From the NCBI GenBank assembly GCA_963712825.1, contig CAVQJP010000016.1, positions 868,001-932,000 of the forward strand: 64,000 nucleotides of DNA, given 5' to 3'. Below the pieces are notes generated by a model. That model was not told the DNA's origin and ran no database searches. It worked only from the letters and a program-made list of their open reading frames with translations. This DNA comes from AP-15 sp963712825. Lineage in GTDB: Bacteria; Pseudomonadota; Alphaproteobacteria; ATCC43930; CGMCC-115725. Made by a program: the position numbers and the translations under genes. Shown here piece after piece: positions 37,047 to 45,961 of this stretch (positions are counted from its first letter, which is position 1; every line of letters starts with the position of its first letter).

Positions 37047-37073
37047 GGCTCTCCACTTTCGCGGGAATGACAA
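37047..37073. repeat. Degenerate copy of a GTCATTCCCGCG-type intergenic repeat
   Basis: On the minus strand this reads GTCATTCCCGCGAAAG followed by GTGG, the first arm of a palindromic element (GTCATTCCCGCGAAAGCGGGAAT type) found in many bacterial genomes. Here the second arm is decayed. It sits in the 113-bp gap between the convergent HEPN-like and ligD genes. Confidence 0.3.
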
Positions 37074-37108
37074 ACTCAGAATTACCGTAAGGCACTCACA
37101 CCATTCCG

Positions 37109-39706
37109 CTACAACCGAAGCTTACGGCGGGCAGCGGCGGCGATCGACTGGCGCAGCTTGCCGATCTCGGCCCAGGGGTCGGATGTCAGCGAGGCAAGCC
37201 GAGCCGGCACGGTGGCGAGGGTGAAGCCTTCCGGGCGGGTGCCGGCTTCGACCTCGCTCCAGGACAGCGGCGTCGAGACCGTGGCGCCGGGCCGGGCACG
37301 CGTCGAATAGGCGCCGACCGCCGTCGCCCCGCGCGCATTGCGCAGATAGTCGACATAGATGCGCCCCTTTCGCGCGCGCTTCAGCTGATTGGCGGTGTAG
37401 CGGTCCGGGTGACGGGCCGCCAGGTCGTCGGCGACCGCCTTGGTGAAACCCTTGACCTCGTCCCAGCCCAGTTTTGGGGTCAGCGGCACGACGACGTGCA
37501 GTCCCTTGCCGCCCGTCGTCTTGGCAAAGCTTTGCAGGCCGAGGCCCGTCAGCATCTCGCGTACCTCGATCGCCGCCTCGGCGACCCGCGCCCATGGCAG
37601 CCCCTCGTCCGGGTCGAGGTCAAAGGTGACCCGGTCCGGCTGCTCGAGCTTGCCGATCTGCGACCCCCAGGGGTGGATTTCGAGGACGCCGATCTGCACC
37701 AGCGACAGCAGCCCGGCCAAATTCTCGACCGCCAGATGTATCTCGCCGTCGATCTCGATGCGGGTCACCGCTTCGGGCACGCTCGACCCGGCATGCTTTT
37801 GATAAAAGAGCTCGCCACCGACGCCGGTCGGCGCGCGCACCAGGCTCAGCGGCCGATGCGCCAAATGCGGCAACGCCCGGTCGGCGACTTCGGCGTAATA
37901 GCGCGCGAGGTCGAGCTTGGTGAACCCGTGGTCAGGGTAAAGCACGCGCTGGGCATGGGTCAGCCGCACGCCTTCGAAGACGGTGCTGCCGTCGCGGGCG
38001 AGCGCGGCTGGCGTCTGGCGCCGGGCCGGCCGGGCCGGGGTGGGAGCGGGGGCGGCGGGTGCCGCCGGTGGTGTCGATGACGGCATTTCGCGCACGACCT
38101 CCCGCGGGCTCTTGTCCTCGCGCAATCCGAGAAACGCTGCGTGCCGCAGCACCGCGTCACCGGTCCAGCTGCCATAGCGGATCTCGGCGACAAGTGCCGG
38201 CTCGGTCCAATGCACGCCCTTGGCGACGGCACCCTTCGGCAGGGTCTTGACCGGCCGGTCGGGCCGCGCCAGCCGATCGAGCCGCGCCCGCAAATCCGCC
38301 AGCACCGCGTCGCTGAACCCGGTGCCGACGCGGCCGGCGTAGCGCAATTCGCCCTGCCGGTCGTAGTAGCCAAGGATCAACGCGCCGAGCCCCTGACGGC
38401 CGCCGGCGGGATCGCTGAAGCCGATCACGACGAACTCCTCGCGATTGGCGCATTTGACCTTGAGCCAGCTGTCGTGCCGGCCGGCGCGGTAGGGGCTGTC
38501 ACGGCGCTTCGAGACGATGCCTTCGAGCCCGTAGCCGCAGGCCTGGCCGAAAAACGCGGGGCCGCGCCCGGCCTGGTGGTCGCTGTAACGCAAGGTTCCG
38601 TCAGCCTGCGGCGGGACCAACGCGGCGAGCGCCGCCTTGCGGTCCTCCAGCGCCGCTGCGGTCAGGCTCCAGCCGTCGAGATGCAGCAAATCGAAGGCAA
38701 AGAACACCAGCCTCTCGGTCCGCTCGTTGGCGATCGCGTCCTGCAGATGTCCGAAATCGGTCGTGCCGTCGGCTTCGAGGTGAACGAGTTCGCCGTCGAC
38801 CAACGCGTCCTCGACCGGCAATTCCTCGAAACGCGCCGCCAATGCCCGGAATTTCGCGGTCCAGTCGAGACCGTTGCGGGTCGACAGCCGCACCTTCCCG
38901 CCGCTGACCCGCGCCAGCAGGCGATAGCCGTCATACTTGATCTCGTGCAGCCAGTCGGGCCCGTCCGGCGCGTCTGCCGCCGCGGACGCGAGCAGCGGCC
39001 GCGGGTCGGTGGGCAGCCGCCCTTTTTTGGCTCCTGGAATGCTTGCCGGATCGACCACCCGCGGCGCTGCGGAGCGGGCCTCGGCCGGCGACTGTTCCTC
39101 GCCGTTCGGTCCCCAGATGCGGTCGCGGTCGGCGGCGATCTCGTCGATCGTGCGTCCGGTCGCGGCACTCTTCGGGTTGTCGGCGACGATCGCGTCTCCG
39201 CTCCCCGGCCGCGCCACCTCGTCGCGCTCTTTGATCAAGAGCCAATTTTCCTTGTCGCGACCGGCATGCGCGCCGCCCATCCGCACCAGCGCCCATTTGC
39301 CGTGGAGCTTTTGGCCGTCGAGCGCGAATTTGAGCGTCCCCTTGGCATAGGCCGCGCGCGGGTCGGGATCGAGCGGCGTCCAGCTGCCGCGGTCCCAGAT
39401 CATCGAGGGGCCGGCGCCGTATTGCCCCTCGGGAATGACGCCCTCGAACCCGCCATATTCGAGCGGGTGGTCCTCGACATGCACCGCCAGCCGCTTTTCG
39501 CCGGGGTCGGCGCTGGGTCCTTTTGGCACCGCCCAGCTTTTCAGCACGCCGTCGAGCTCGAGCCGGAAATCATAGTGCAGCCGGCGCGCGGCATGCTTCT
39601 GGATCACAAAGGACAGGCTCGGCGCCGTCCGCGGCCGCACAGCGGCGCCCGCCGGCTCCGGGGTCTTGCCAAAATCGCGCTTGCGTTTGTACTCGGTCAG
39701 CGCCAT
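37109..39706 (-). CDS. ligD: Multifunctional non-homologous end-joining DNA ligase LigD
   Basis: Repairs double-strand breaks with Ku. Three modules are visible: an N-terminal 3'-phosphoesterase (FVIQKHAARRLHYDFRLELDGVLKSW-type, about residues 30-150), a central ATP-dependent ligase with the lysine motif KYDGYRLL (about 230-530) and a C-terminal AEP-type polymerase/primase (LDLARYYAEV, FDLDPDEGLPW, SFAKTTGGKGLHVVVPL, about 560-865). The 865 residues match the full-length form, with an Ala/Pro linker between ligase and polymerase. The ATG at 39706 is chosen as the first start with homology. Divergent from ku. Confidence 0.96.
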   Translation of the reverse strand: MALTEYKRKRDFGKTPEPAGAAVRPRTAPSLSFVIQKHAARRLHYDFRLELDGVLKSWAVPKGPSADPGEKRLAVHVEDHPLEYGGFEGVIPEGQYGAGPSMIWDRGSWTPLDPDPRAAYAKGTLKFALDGQKLHGKWALVRMGGAHAGRDKENWLLIKERDEVARPGSGDAIVADNPKSAATGRTIDEIAADRDRIWGPNGEEQSPAEARSAAPRVVDPASIPGAKKGRLPTDPRPLLASAAADAPDGPDWLHEIKYDGYRLLARVSGGKVRLSTRNGLDWTAKFRALAARFEELPVEDALVDGELVHLEADGTTDFGHLQDAIANERTERLVFFAFDLLHLDGWSLTAAALEDRKAALAALVPPQADGTLRYSDHQAGRGPAFFGQACGYGLEGIVSKRRDSPYRAGRHDSWLKVKCANREEFVVIGFSDPAGGRQGLGALILGYYDRQGELRYAGRVGTGFSDAVLADLRARLDRLARPDRPVKTLPKGAVAKGVHWTEPALVAEIRYGSWTGDAVLRHAAFLGLREDKSPREVVREMPSSTPPAAPAAPAPTPARPARRQTPAALARDGSTVFEGVRLTHAQRVLYPDHGFTKLDLARYYAEVADRALPHLAHRPLSLVRAPTGVGGELFYQKHAGSSVPEAVTRIEIDGEIHLAVENLAGLLSLVQIGVLEIHPWGSQIGKLEQPDRVTFDLDPDEGLPWARVAEAAIEVREMLTGLGLQSFAKTTGGKGLHVVVPLTPKLGWDEVKGFTKAVADDLAARHPDRYTANQLKRARKGRIYVDYLRNARGATAVGAYSTRARPGATVSTPLSWSEVEAGTRPEGFTLATVPARLASLTSDPWAEIGKLRQSIAAAARRKLRL

Positions 39707-39827
39707 TGCCGCCGCTCTCTTCTTAAGATGCCGCCCGCCGGAAACCCGCCTGTCGTCAACACCGTCGCATGCGGTTGCGCACCGCCCCATATTGTGCATT
39801 CGTAACGCCGCAGCATAGGAGATCGGC
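39707..39827. promoter_or_regulatory. Divergent promoter region between ligD and ku
   Basis: The 121-bp gap between the two start codons must carry both promoters. On the ku side AGGAG precedes the ATG. No LexA-type direct repeat is visible. Confidence 0.5.
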
Positions 39828-40832
39828 ATGCCGCGCGCGAGTTGGAGCGGGTTTTTGCGTCTTTCTCTCGTCACTTGCCCGGTCTATCTGAGCCCGGCGA
39901 CGACCGAGTCGAAGCGTGTGCGCCTCAATCAGCTCAATTCGAAGACCGGCAACCGGGTTTCGCAGCGCCTTGTCAACTCGAAGACCGGCGAGGAGCTGAG
40001 CCGCGACCAGATCGTCAAGGGCTTCGAGTTCGACCGCGACCGCTATGTCACGCTCAGCGACGACGAATTGCGGGACCTTCACATCGAGTCGTCGAAGATC
40101 ATCGAGCTCGACCGTTTTGTCGGCCGCGACGAGGTCGACCCGCTGTTTCTCGACACGCCCTATTACGTCTATCCCGACGGCGAGATCGCGTCCGAAACCT
40201 TCCGCGTCATCGGCGAGGCGATGGCGCGGTCGAACAAGGCCGGGCTCGGCCGCATCGTGCTGTCGAACCGCGAGCGGCTGGTGTTGGTCGAGCCGCGCGG
40301 CGGCGGCCTCGTGATGTCGACCCTGCGCGCCAGCGACGAGGTTCGCGCCGCCGAGTTCGGCGCCAAAGAGGACGGGCAGGCCGACGCCGAAATGGTGGCG
40401 CTCGCCGAGACCATCATCGAACGCAAAGCGGGCGCCTTCGAGCCGGGGACGTTTCACGACCGCTATCAGGACGCGCTGCGCGAGCTCGTCGAGAGCAAGC
40501 GAAAAGGCGAGGTGATCGCGAGCCCCGAAGCGGTCGAGGAGCCCACCAAGGTGATCAATCTGATGGACGCGCTGAAGCGCAGCCTGGCGCGGGAAGAGGC
40601 GTCATCCGGGCGGTCCGCTGGCGCCCCGCCGGCCAAGCGCGGCGGGAAGTCGGCGGGCGACCGCCGCCAGCCGGCGCTGTTGCTCCCCGTGTCGGGTGGT
40701 CGCTCTGCAGCGGCCGAGCCCGCAGCCGAGCCGGCCGCCCCCGCCGCCTCAAAGCGTCGCCGGACCCGCGCCGAGGCCGCTCCCGAATCTGCCGCCGAGA
40801 GCGCCGCCCCCGCCCGCCGCCGCAAGGCCTAA
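39828..40832 (+). CDS. ku: Ku protein, DNA end-binding
   Basis: A homodimeric ring that loads on broken ends and recruits LigD. SWSGFLRLSLVTCPVYL, the Ku core (KGFEFDRDRYVTLSDDEL, FLDTPYYVYPDG) and RIVLSNRERLVLVEPRGGGL are conserved. After the core (about residue 255) there is an Ala/Arg/Lys-rich C-terminal tail (about 80 residues), longer than the minimal tail and probably DNA-binding. 334 residues. Confidence 0.96.
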   Translation: MPRASWSGFLRLSLVTCPVYLSPATTESKRVRLNQLNSKTGNRVSQRLVNSKTGEELSRDQIVKGFEFDRDRYVTLSDDELRDLHIESSKIIELDRFVGRDEVDPLFLDTPYYVYPDGEIASETFRVIGEAMARSNKAGLGRIVLSNRERLVLVEPRGGGLVMSTLRASDEVRAAEFGAKEDGQADAEMVALAETIIERKAGAFEPGTFHDRYQDALRELVESKRKGEVIASPEAVEEPTKVINLMDALKRSLAREEASSGRSAGAPPAKRGGKSAGDRRQPALLLPVSGGRSAAAEPAAEPAAPAASKRRRTRAEAAPESAAESAAPARRRKA

Positions 40833-41093
40833 CGGCTGTTCGTCCAAGTAAACGCATGGGATTGCCTCGTCGTCGCCCCCGAGAAAGCAAGAGTTCAGGG
40901 CTGTCGAAGCGCCGGCATCCTCGATGCTGGTTTATGCGAGCCCGAGGACTTGATTGGCGAGCGCCATCCGCATCGTCTTAGGCGGTGTTGTCAGCACCGC
41001 GCTCGCGGTCGATCGAGCGATATCGGATAGACGCGTCGGCCGCACCTCGGCGGAGGCTGGTTTGGACCCCGTCGCACCTATATTATTCGGGGA

Positions 41094-42767
41094 ATGCTGC
41101 TGGGGCTGAGCATACGCGAGATTGTCGTCGTCGACCGGCTCGATCTGGCGTTTCGGCCGGGGCTGTGCGTGTTGACCGGCGAGACCGGGGCGGGGAAGTC
41201 GATCCTGCTCGACGCGCTGGGGCTGGCCTTGGGCAAGCGCGCCGAGGCTGGGCTCGTGCGCGACGGCGCCGGCGAGGCTGCGGTCACCGCCGAATTCGCG
41301 GTCGGCGAAAACCACCCGGCGCAGGCGATCCTGCGCGAGGCCGGGCTCGATGGCGAAGGCGAGACGATCGTGCTGCGCCGGCTGCTGCGCGCCGACGGCC
41401 GCAGCCGCGCCTTTGTCAATGACGAGCCGGCGAGCGTCGGGCTGCTGCGCCAGCTCGGCGACAGCCTGGTCGAAATCCAGGGCCAGTTCGAGCAGCGCGG
41501 GCTGCTCGATCCGGCCAATCACCGGATGATCCTCGATGCCTTCGCTGAAGACGCGGGCGGCATTGCTTCAGTCGGCGCGGCGTGGCGGAAATGGCGTGCG
41601 GCGCGGCTTGCGCAAGAGGAGGCCGCACGACGCGTCGCCGCCAGCCGCGACCAAGAGGATCTGCTGCGCCATCATCAGGCCGAGCTCGACGCGCTGGCCC
41701 CCGAGCCCGGCGAGGAGGATCATTTGGCGGCGCGGCGGACCTTGCTGCAAAGCGCCGAGCGGATCGCCGAGACCTTGAGCGAGGCGATCGGCGAGGTTAC
41801 CGGCAGCGCCGGCGCGCAAGCGGCCCTCGCCCGCGCCGCCCGCCGCCTGGAGCGCGCCCGCGACCGCGCCCAGGGGCTGCTCGACGCCGCCGCCGCGGCG
41901 GTCGAGCGCGCCGCCAACGAGACCGACGAAGCGCTTTCGGTGCTCGAAGCCGCCGCGCGCAACCTCGAGCTCGACCCGCGCGAGCTTGAAACTGTGGAAG
42001 AGCGCCTCTTCGCCTTGCGCGCCGTCGCCCGCAAGCACCAGGTCGCGGTCGCCGACCTGCCGGACCTGCGGGCGGCGATCGCCGCCCGCATCGCGGCGAT
42101 CGAGGCCGGCGCCGACGATGCCGACGCCCTGGCACGGGCGACCGCCGCCGCTCGCACCGGGTACACTGCCGTGGCCGAGCGGGTGTCGCGGGCGCGCGCC
42201 GCGGCGGCCGAGCGTCTCGATGCCGGGGTCGCCGCCGAACTGCCGCCATTGCGGCTCGACAAGGCTCGGTTTCGTACCGTAATCACCGCGCTCGGCGAGG
42301 CCGAGTGGGGCGAGCATGGCACAGAGCGCGTGCATTTCGAGATTTCGACGATCCCTGGCGCACCCTTCGGCCCATTGGCGCGCATCGCCTCGGGCGGCGA
42401 GCTGTCGCGCTTTATGCTGGCGCTGAAGCTGGTTCTGGCCGGCACGTCTTCGGTGCCGACCCTGATCTTCGACGAGGTTGACAGCGGCATCGGCGGTGCT
42501 GTTGCGGCGGCGGTCGGCGAGCGTTTGCAGCGCCTCGGCACCAGCCTGCAGGTGCTGGTCGTCACCCACTCGCCGCAGGTCGCCGCCCGCGGCGCCCATC
42601 ACTGGCGCGTCGCCAAGCGCCTTTCCGAGCGCAGCACGGTGACCTCGGTCGAGGAGCTCGATCCGGACACGCGGCAGGAGGAGATCGCGCGCATGCTGTC
42701 GGGCCGCACCGTCACCGCCGCCGCACGCGCCGCGGCCGCGAGCCTGATTGCCGGCGGCAGCATATGA
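41094..42767 (+). CDS. recN: DNA repair protein RecN
   Basis: SMC-like ATPase of double-strand-break repair. It has Walker A GETGAGKSI at the N-terminus, a coiled-coil middle (about 160-370), signature ASGGELSRFMLALKL and Walker B LIFDEVDSGIGG. The 557 residues match the family. It starts 4 bases short of a small TATATT box and overlaps ligA by four bases. Usually bamD precedes recN in this order, but it is absent here. Confidence 0.95.
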   Translation: MLLGLSIREIVVVDRLDLAFRPGLCVLTGETGAGKSILLDALGLALGKRAEAGLVRDGAGEAAVTAEFAVGENHPAQAILREAGLDGEGETIVLRRLLRADGRSRAFVNDEPASVGLLRQLGDSLVEIQGQFEQRGLLDPANHRMILDAFAEDAGGIASVGAAWRKWRAARLAQEEAARRVAASRDQEDLLRHHQAELDALAPEPGEEDHLAARRTLLQSAERIAETLSEAIGEVTGSAGAQAALARAARRLERARDRAQGLLDAAAAAVERAANETDEALSVLEAAARNLELDPRELETVEERLFALRAVARKHQVAVADLPDLRAAIAARIAAIEAGADDADALARATAAARTGYTAVAERVSRARAAAAERLDAGVAAELPPLRLDKARFRTVITALGEAEWGEHGTERVHFEISTIPGAPFGPLARIASGGELSRFMLALKLVLAGTSSVPTLIFDEVDSGIGGAVAAAVGERLQRLGTSLQVLVVTHSPQVAARGAHHWRVAKRLSERSTVTSVEELDPDTRQEEIARMLSGRTVTAAARAAAASLIAGGSI

Positions 42768-44902
42768 GCGCGTCGCGTCGCCGCCGCCCGGCACAGGCCG
42801 AGCCGTCGCCGGTGGAGGAATTGACGGTAGGTGAAGCCCGCGCCGAGCTGGCGGCGCTCGCCGCGGAAATCCGGCATCACGACCGGCTCTATTACACTGA
42901 TACCGCACCCGAAATTTCCGACGCGGAATATGACGCGCTGCGTCAGCGCAACGCTGCGCTCGAAGCGCGTTTCCCTGAGCTGATACAGAGCGACAGCCCG
43001 ACCCGGCGGGTCGGTGCCGCACCCGCCGCCGGCTTTGCCAAGGTCACCCACACCCGGCCGATGCTGTCGCTCGAAAACGCGTTCGAGGAAGGCGATGTCC
43101 GCGACTTCTTCTCCGGCATCCGCAACTTCTTCAGCCGCCCGGCCGACCAGGCGTTGGTCGCCGAAGATGCGATCGAAATCATGGCCGAACCGAAGATCGA
43201 CGGTCTGTCGCTCGGTCTGCGCTACGAGCACGGGCGGCTGGTGCAGGGCGCGACGCGCGGCGACGGCGTCACCGGGGAGGACGTGACGGCGAACATCCGT
43301 ACTTTGCCGAGCGTGCCCGAACGGCTTGCCGGGAGCGGCTGGCCCGAATTGATCGAAATTCGCGGCGAAGTCTATATGGAGCGCACCGGCTTTTTCGCGC
43401 TGAACGAAGAGCGCGCCGCCGCCGGCGAGACCGTCTTCGCCAATCCCCGCAACTCCGCGGCGGGCTCGCTGCGTCAGCTCGACCCGTCGATCACAGCGCG
43501 CCGGCCGCTCAAATTCTTTGCCTATGCCTGGGGCGAGACGAGCGGTTCCTTTGCGCGCACCCATGCCGAGGCGCTGGCGCAGTTCCGCGGCTGGGGGCTG
43601 ACGGTCAACGACCGCTCGCGACTCTGCCGCGGCGTCGACCAGGTATTGGCCTATTACCGTGACATCGCCGCCGATCGGGCGGCATTGCCCTACGACATCG
43701 ACGGCGTCGTCTACAAGGTCAACGACCTCGCCTTGCAGGAGCGGCTCGGCATGGTCAGCCGCGCGCCGCGCTGGGCGCTCGCCCACAAATTCCCTGCACA
43801 GCAGGCGCAGACCGTGCTGCGCGACATCCTGATCTCGGTCGGCCGCCAGGGCGCGCTGACCCCGGTTGCAGCTCTGGAGCCGATCACCGTCGGTGGGGTC
43901 GTCGTGCAGCGCGCGACGTTGCACAACGAGGACGAGATCGCGCGCAAGGACGTGCGCATCGGCGACACGGTGATCGTGCAGCGCGCCGGCGACGTGATCC
44001 CGCAGATCGTCGGCGTGGTGACCGAGCGCCGGCCGGCGGCGGCGCTGCCCTACCGTTTCCCGGACCACTGCCCGGTCTGCGGCAGCCTCGCGGTGCGTGA
44101 GCCGGGGATGGTGGCGCGGCGCTGCACCGGCGGGTTGATCTGTGCGGCGCAGGCCGTCGAGCGGCTCAGGCACTTTGTCGCCCGCGACTGTTTCGACATC
44201 GAGGGGCTCGGCACCAAGCACATCCAGGCGTTCTGGGAAGACGGGCTGATCCGTGGGCCTGGCGACATCTTCCGCCTCGACCCCGAGATCATCGCCAAGC
44301 GCGAGGGCTGGGGTGCCGTCAGCGCGCGAAAGCTCGTCGCCGCGATCGACGAGCGCCGCCGCATTTCGTTGGAGCGCTTTGTCAACGCGCTCGGCATTCC
44401 GCAGGTCGGGCAGGCGACGGCGCGGCTGCTCGCCCGCCATTACCGCTCGCTGGCGCGGTGGCGGGCCGAGATGCAGGCGGCGCAGGAGCCTGACAGCGAG
44501 GCGCGGGCCGGGCTGATCGACATCCACGGGATCGGCGCGGACATGGCCGCCGACATCATCGGATTTTTCGCCGAGCCGCATAACCGCGCCGTCCTCGACG
44601 ATCTGGCGGGCGAGGTCGAGGTGCTCGACTACCAGCCGTCGCGCCAGGGCGCCATATCGGCGCTCGCCGGCAAAACCGTCGTGTTCACCGGCTCGCTCGA
44701 CAGCATGAGCCGGTCGGAAGCCAAGGCGCGCGCCGAGGCGCTCGGCGCCAATGTCACGAGCTCGGTGTCGGCGAAGACCGACTATGTCGTCGCCGGCGCC
44801 GATCCCGGCTCGAAGGCGACCAAGGCGGCGGCGCTGGGCGTCGCCGTGCTCGACGAAGCCGGCTGGCTGGCGCTTGCCAATGAGGCCGGCGCGGCCGGAT
44901 GA
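42764..44902 (+). CDS. ligA: NAD-dependent DNA ligase
   Basis: The essential replicative ligase, 712 residues. It has the adenylation lysine motif EPKIDGLSL, the OB fold with GDTVIVQRAGDVIPQIV, a four-Cys zinc finger (CPVC...CTGGLIC), a helix-hairpin-helix region (LGIPQVGQATA) and a C-terminal BRCT domain (GKTVVFTGSLDSMSRSEAKA). ATGA overlap with recN. Confidence 0.96.
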   Translation: MSASRRRRPAQAEPSPVEELTVGEARAELAALAAEIRHHDRLYYTDTAPEISDAEYDALRQRNAALEARFPELIQSDSPTRRVGAAPAAGFAKVTHTRPMLSLENAFEEGDVRDFFSGIRNFFSRPADQALVAEDAIEIMAEPKIDGLSLGLRYEHGRLVQGATRGDGVTGEDVTANIRTLPSVPERLAGSGWPELIEIRGEVYMERTGFFALNEERAAAGETVFANPRNSAAGSLRQLDPSITARRPLKFFAYAWGETSGSFARTHAEALAQFRGWGLTVNDRSRLCRGVDQVLAYYRDIAADRAALPYDIDGVVYKVNDLALQERLGMVSRAPRWALAHKFPAQQAQTVLRDILISVGRQGALTPVAALEPITVGGVVVQRATLHNEDEIARKDVRIGDTVIVQRAGDVIPQIVGVVTERRPAAALPYRFPDHCPVCGSLAVREPGMVARRCTGGLICAAQAVERLRHFVARDCFDIEGLGTKHIQAFWEDGLIRGPGDIFRLDPEIIAKREGWGAVSARKLVAAIDERRRISLERFVNALGIPQVGQATARLLARHYRSLARWRAEMQAAQEPDSEARAGLIDIHGIGADMAADIIGFFAEPHNRAVLDDLAGEVEVLDYQPSRQGAISALAGKTVVFTGSLDSMSRSEAKARAEALGANVTSSVSAKTDYVVAGADPGSKATKAAALGVAVLDEAGWLALANEAGAAG

Positions 44903-44911
44903 TCGCCGGCG

Positions 44912-45961
44912 GTGTTCCGCATCGACGCCCCAATCGACGAGGCTCGCAGCGAGCCGCTGCTGGCGCCTGTTCCGGGGATGGTGCGGCCGCGGCTGTCGCC
45001 GACACCGGCGCCCGTCGCGCATGACTTCCCAGCCGACCGCCGCGAACCGGACGCCCCGGCATCCGAGCCGCTTGGGGCCGACGCGGCGGCGCTTCCTGAC
45101 CGCGAGCGGGCGGTTGGTTCCGAGCAGCGACGCCGGCCGTGGTCGCCGATCGTATCCCTCGTTCTACACCTTCTGCCGTTGCTGCTGCTGCTCGAATGGC
45201 CGATGCATCCGCCGGCCGAGGTGACGCCGATCCCGGTGCAGCTGGTCTTCCAACCGCCGCCGCCCCCGCCGCCGCTGCCAAAACCGGCGCCAAAGACAAT
45301 GGCAAAACCCAAACTCAAGCCGGAGACGCGGCCCCCGCCCGGGCGCATCGCGTCGGAAAACATGGGTGCTACCAAAGAAAAAGGGCTGGACCAGGAAAAA
45401 ATCGAGGCGCCCGCTCCGAGCAAGGAACCGGCAACGACGATGGAGTCGCCGCTCGAAGCGCCGCAGCAGACGGCGTTTCTGCCGCCACCGCCACCGCTGC
45501 CCGACCCGCCACGGCTCGAATTGCCAAAGCCGCCCGAACCCAAGCCGCTCGCGGCGCCAAGGCCGCCGCAGAAACCCTCGCTTGCTCAGCGTCAGCCGGT
45601 CCGGCCGGTGCCGGAGTGGGGGCATCTCAACCCGCGACCGTCGCGTTATCCCGGCCCCGCCGCCACCCGCGACGATTACCTGGCTTACCTGGCCTATCTG
45701 GCGCGCCAGCATATCGGCCTGTTGTCGCATGCTTTTGTCGGCGCGCGGCGCGGCGAGACGATCATCAACGTGCTGGTGCTGGACGACGGCACGGTGGCGA
45801 TGCTCAGCGTCGGGCTGAGCTCGGGCTATCCCGACATCGACGAGAGGATCGAGCAGATGATCCGCGCCGTCGGCCGGTTTCCGCCGCTGCCGCAATGGTT
45901 TCAAGGACCCAGCATGCGGCTCGAATTCCGGCTCCAATTCCCCGAGGCGATCGAAGATTGA
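44912..45961 (+). CDS. TonB-like energy transducer
   Basis: A 349-residue protein with a long N-terminal cytoplasmic segment (about 1-78), one membrane helix (about 80-97, VSLVLHLLPLLLLLEW), a Pro-rich periplasmic rod with runs of proline and PxP repeats (about 108-235), and a C-terminal TonB-type fold (ETIINVLVLDDGTVAMLSV, YPDIDERIEQMI, FRLQF). It starts with a GTG nine bases after ligA. No ExbB/ExbD or receptor gene is near, so the partner is elsewhere. Its stop overlaps the next gene's TTG. Confidence 0.85.
   Translation: MFRIDAPIDEARSEPLLAPVPGMVRPRLSPTPAPVAHDFPADRREPDAPASEPLGADAAALPDRERAVGSEQRRRPWSPIVSLVLHLLPLLLLLEWPMHPPAEVTPIPVQLVFQPPPPPPPLPKPAPKTMAKPKLKPETRPPPGRIASENMGATKEKGLDQEKIEAPAPSKEPATTMESPLEAPQQTAFLPPPPPLPDPPRLELPKPPEPKPLAAPRPPQKPSLAQRQPVRPVPEWGHLNPRPSRYPGPAATRDDYLAYLAYLARQHIGLLSHAFVGARRGETIINVLVLDDGTVAMLSVGLSSGYPDIDERIEQMIRAVGRFPPLPQWFQGPSMRLEFRLQFPEAIED

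Noticed and set aside
40833..41093. A LexA-type site (GTTC-N7-GTTC) before recN
   Set aside because: No such repeat is present; single GTTC words occur without a properly spaced partner.
42599..45022. An 807-codon open frame on the minus strand opposite ligA
   Set aside because: Shadow of ligA; high GC removes stop codons from antisense frames.
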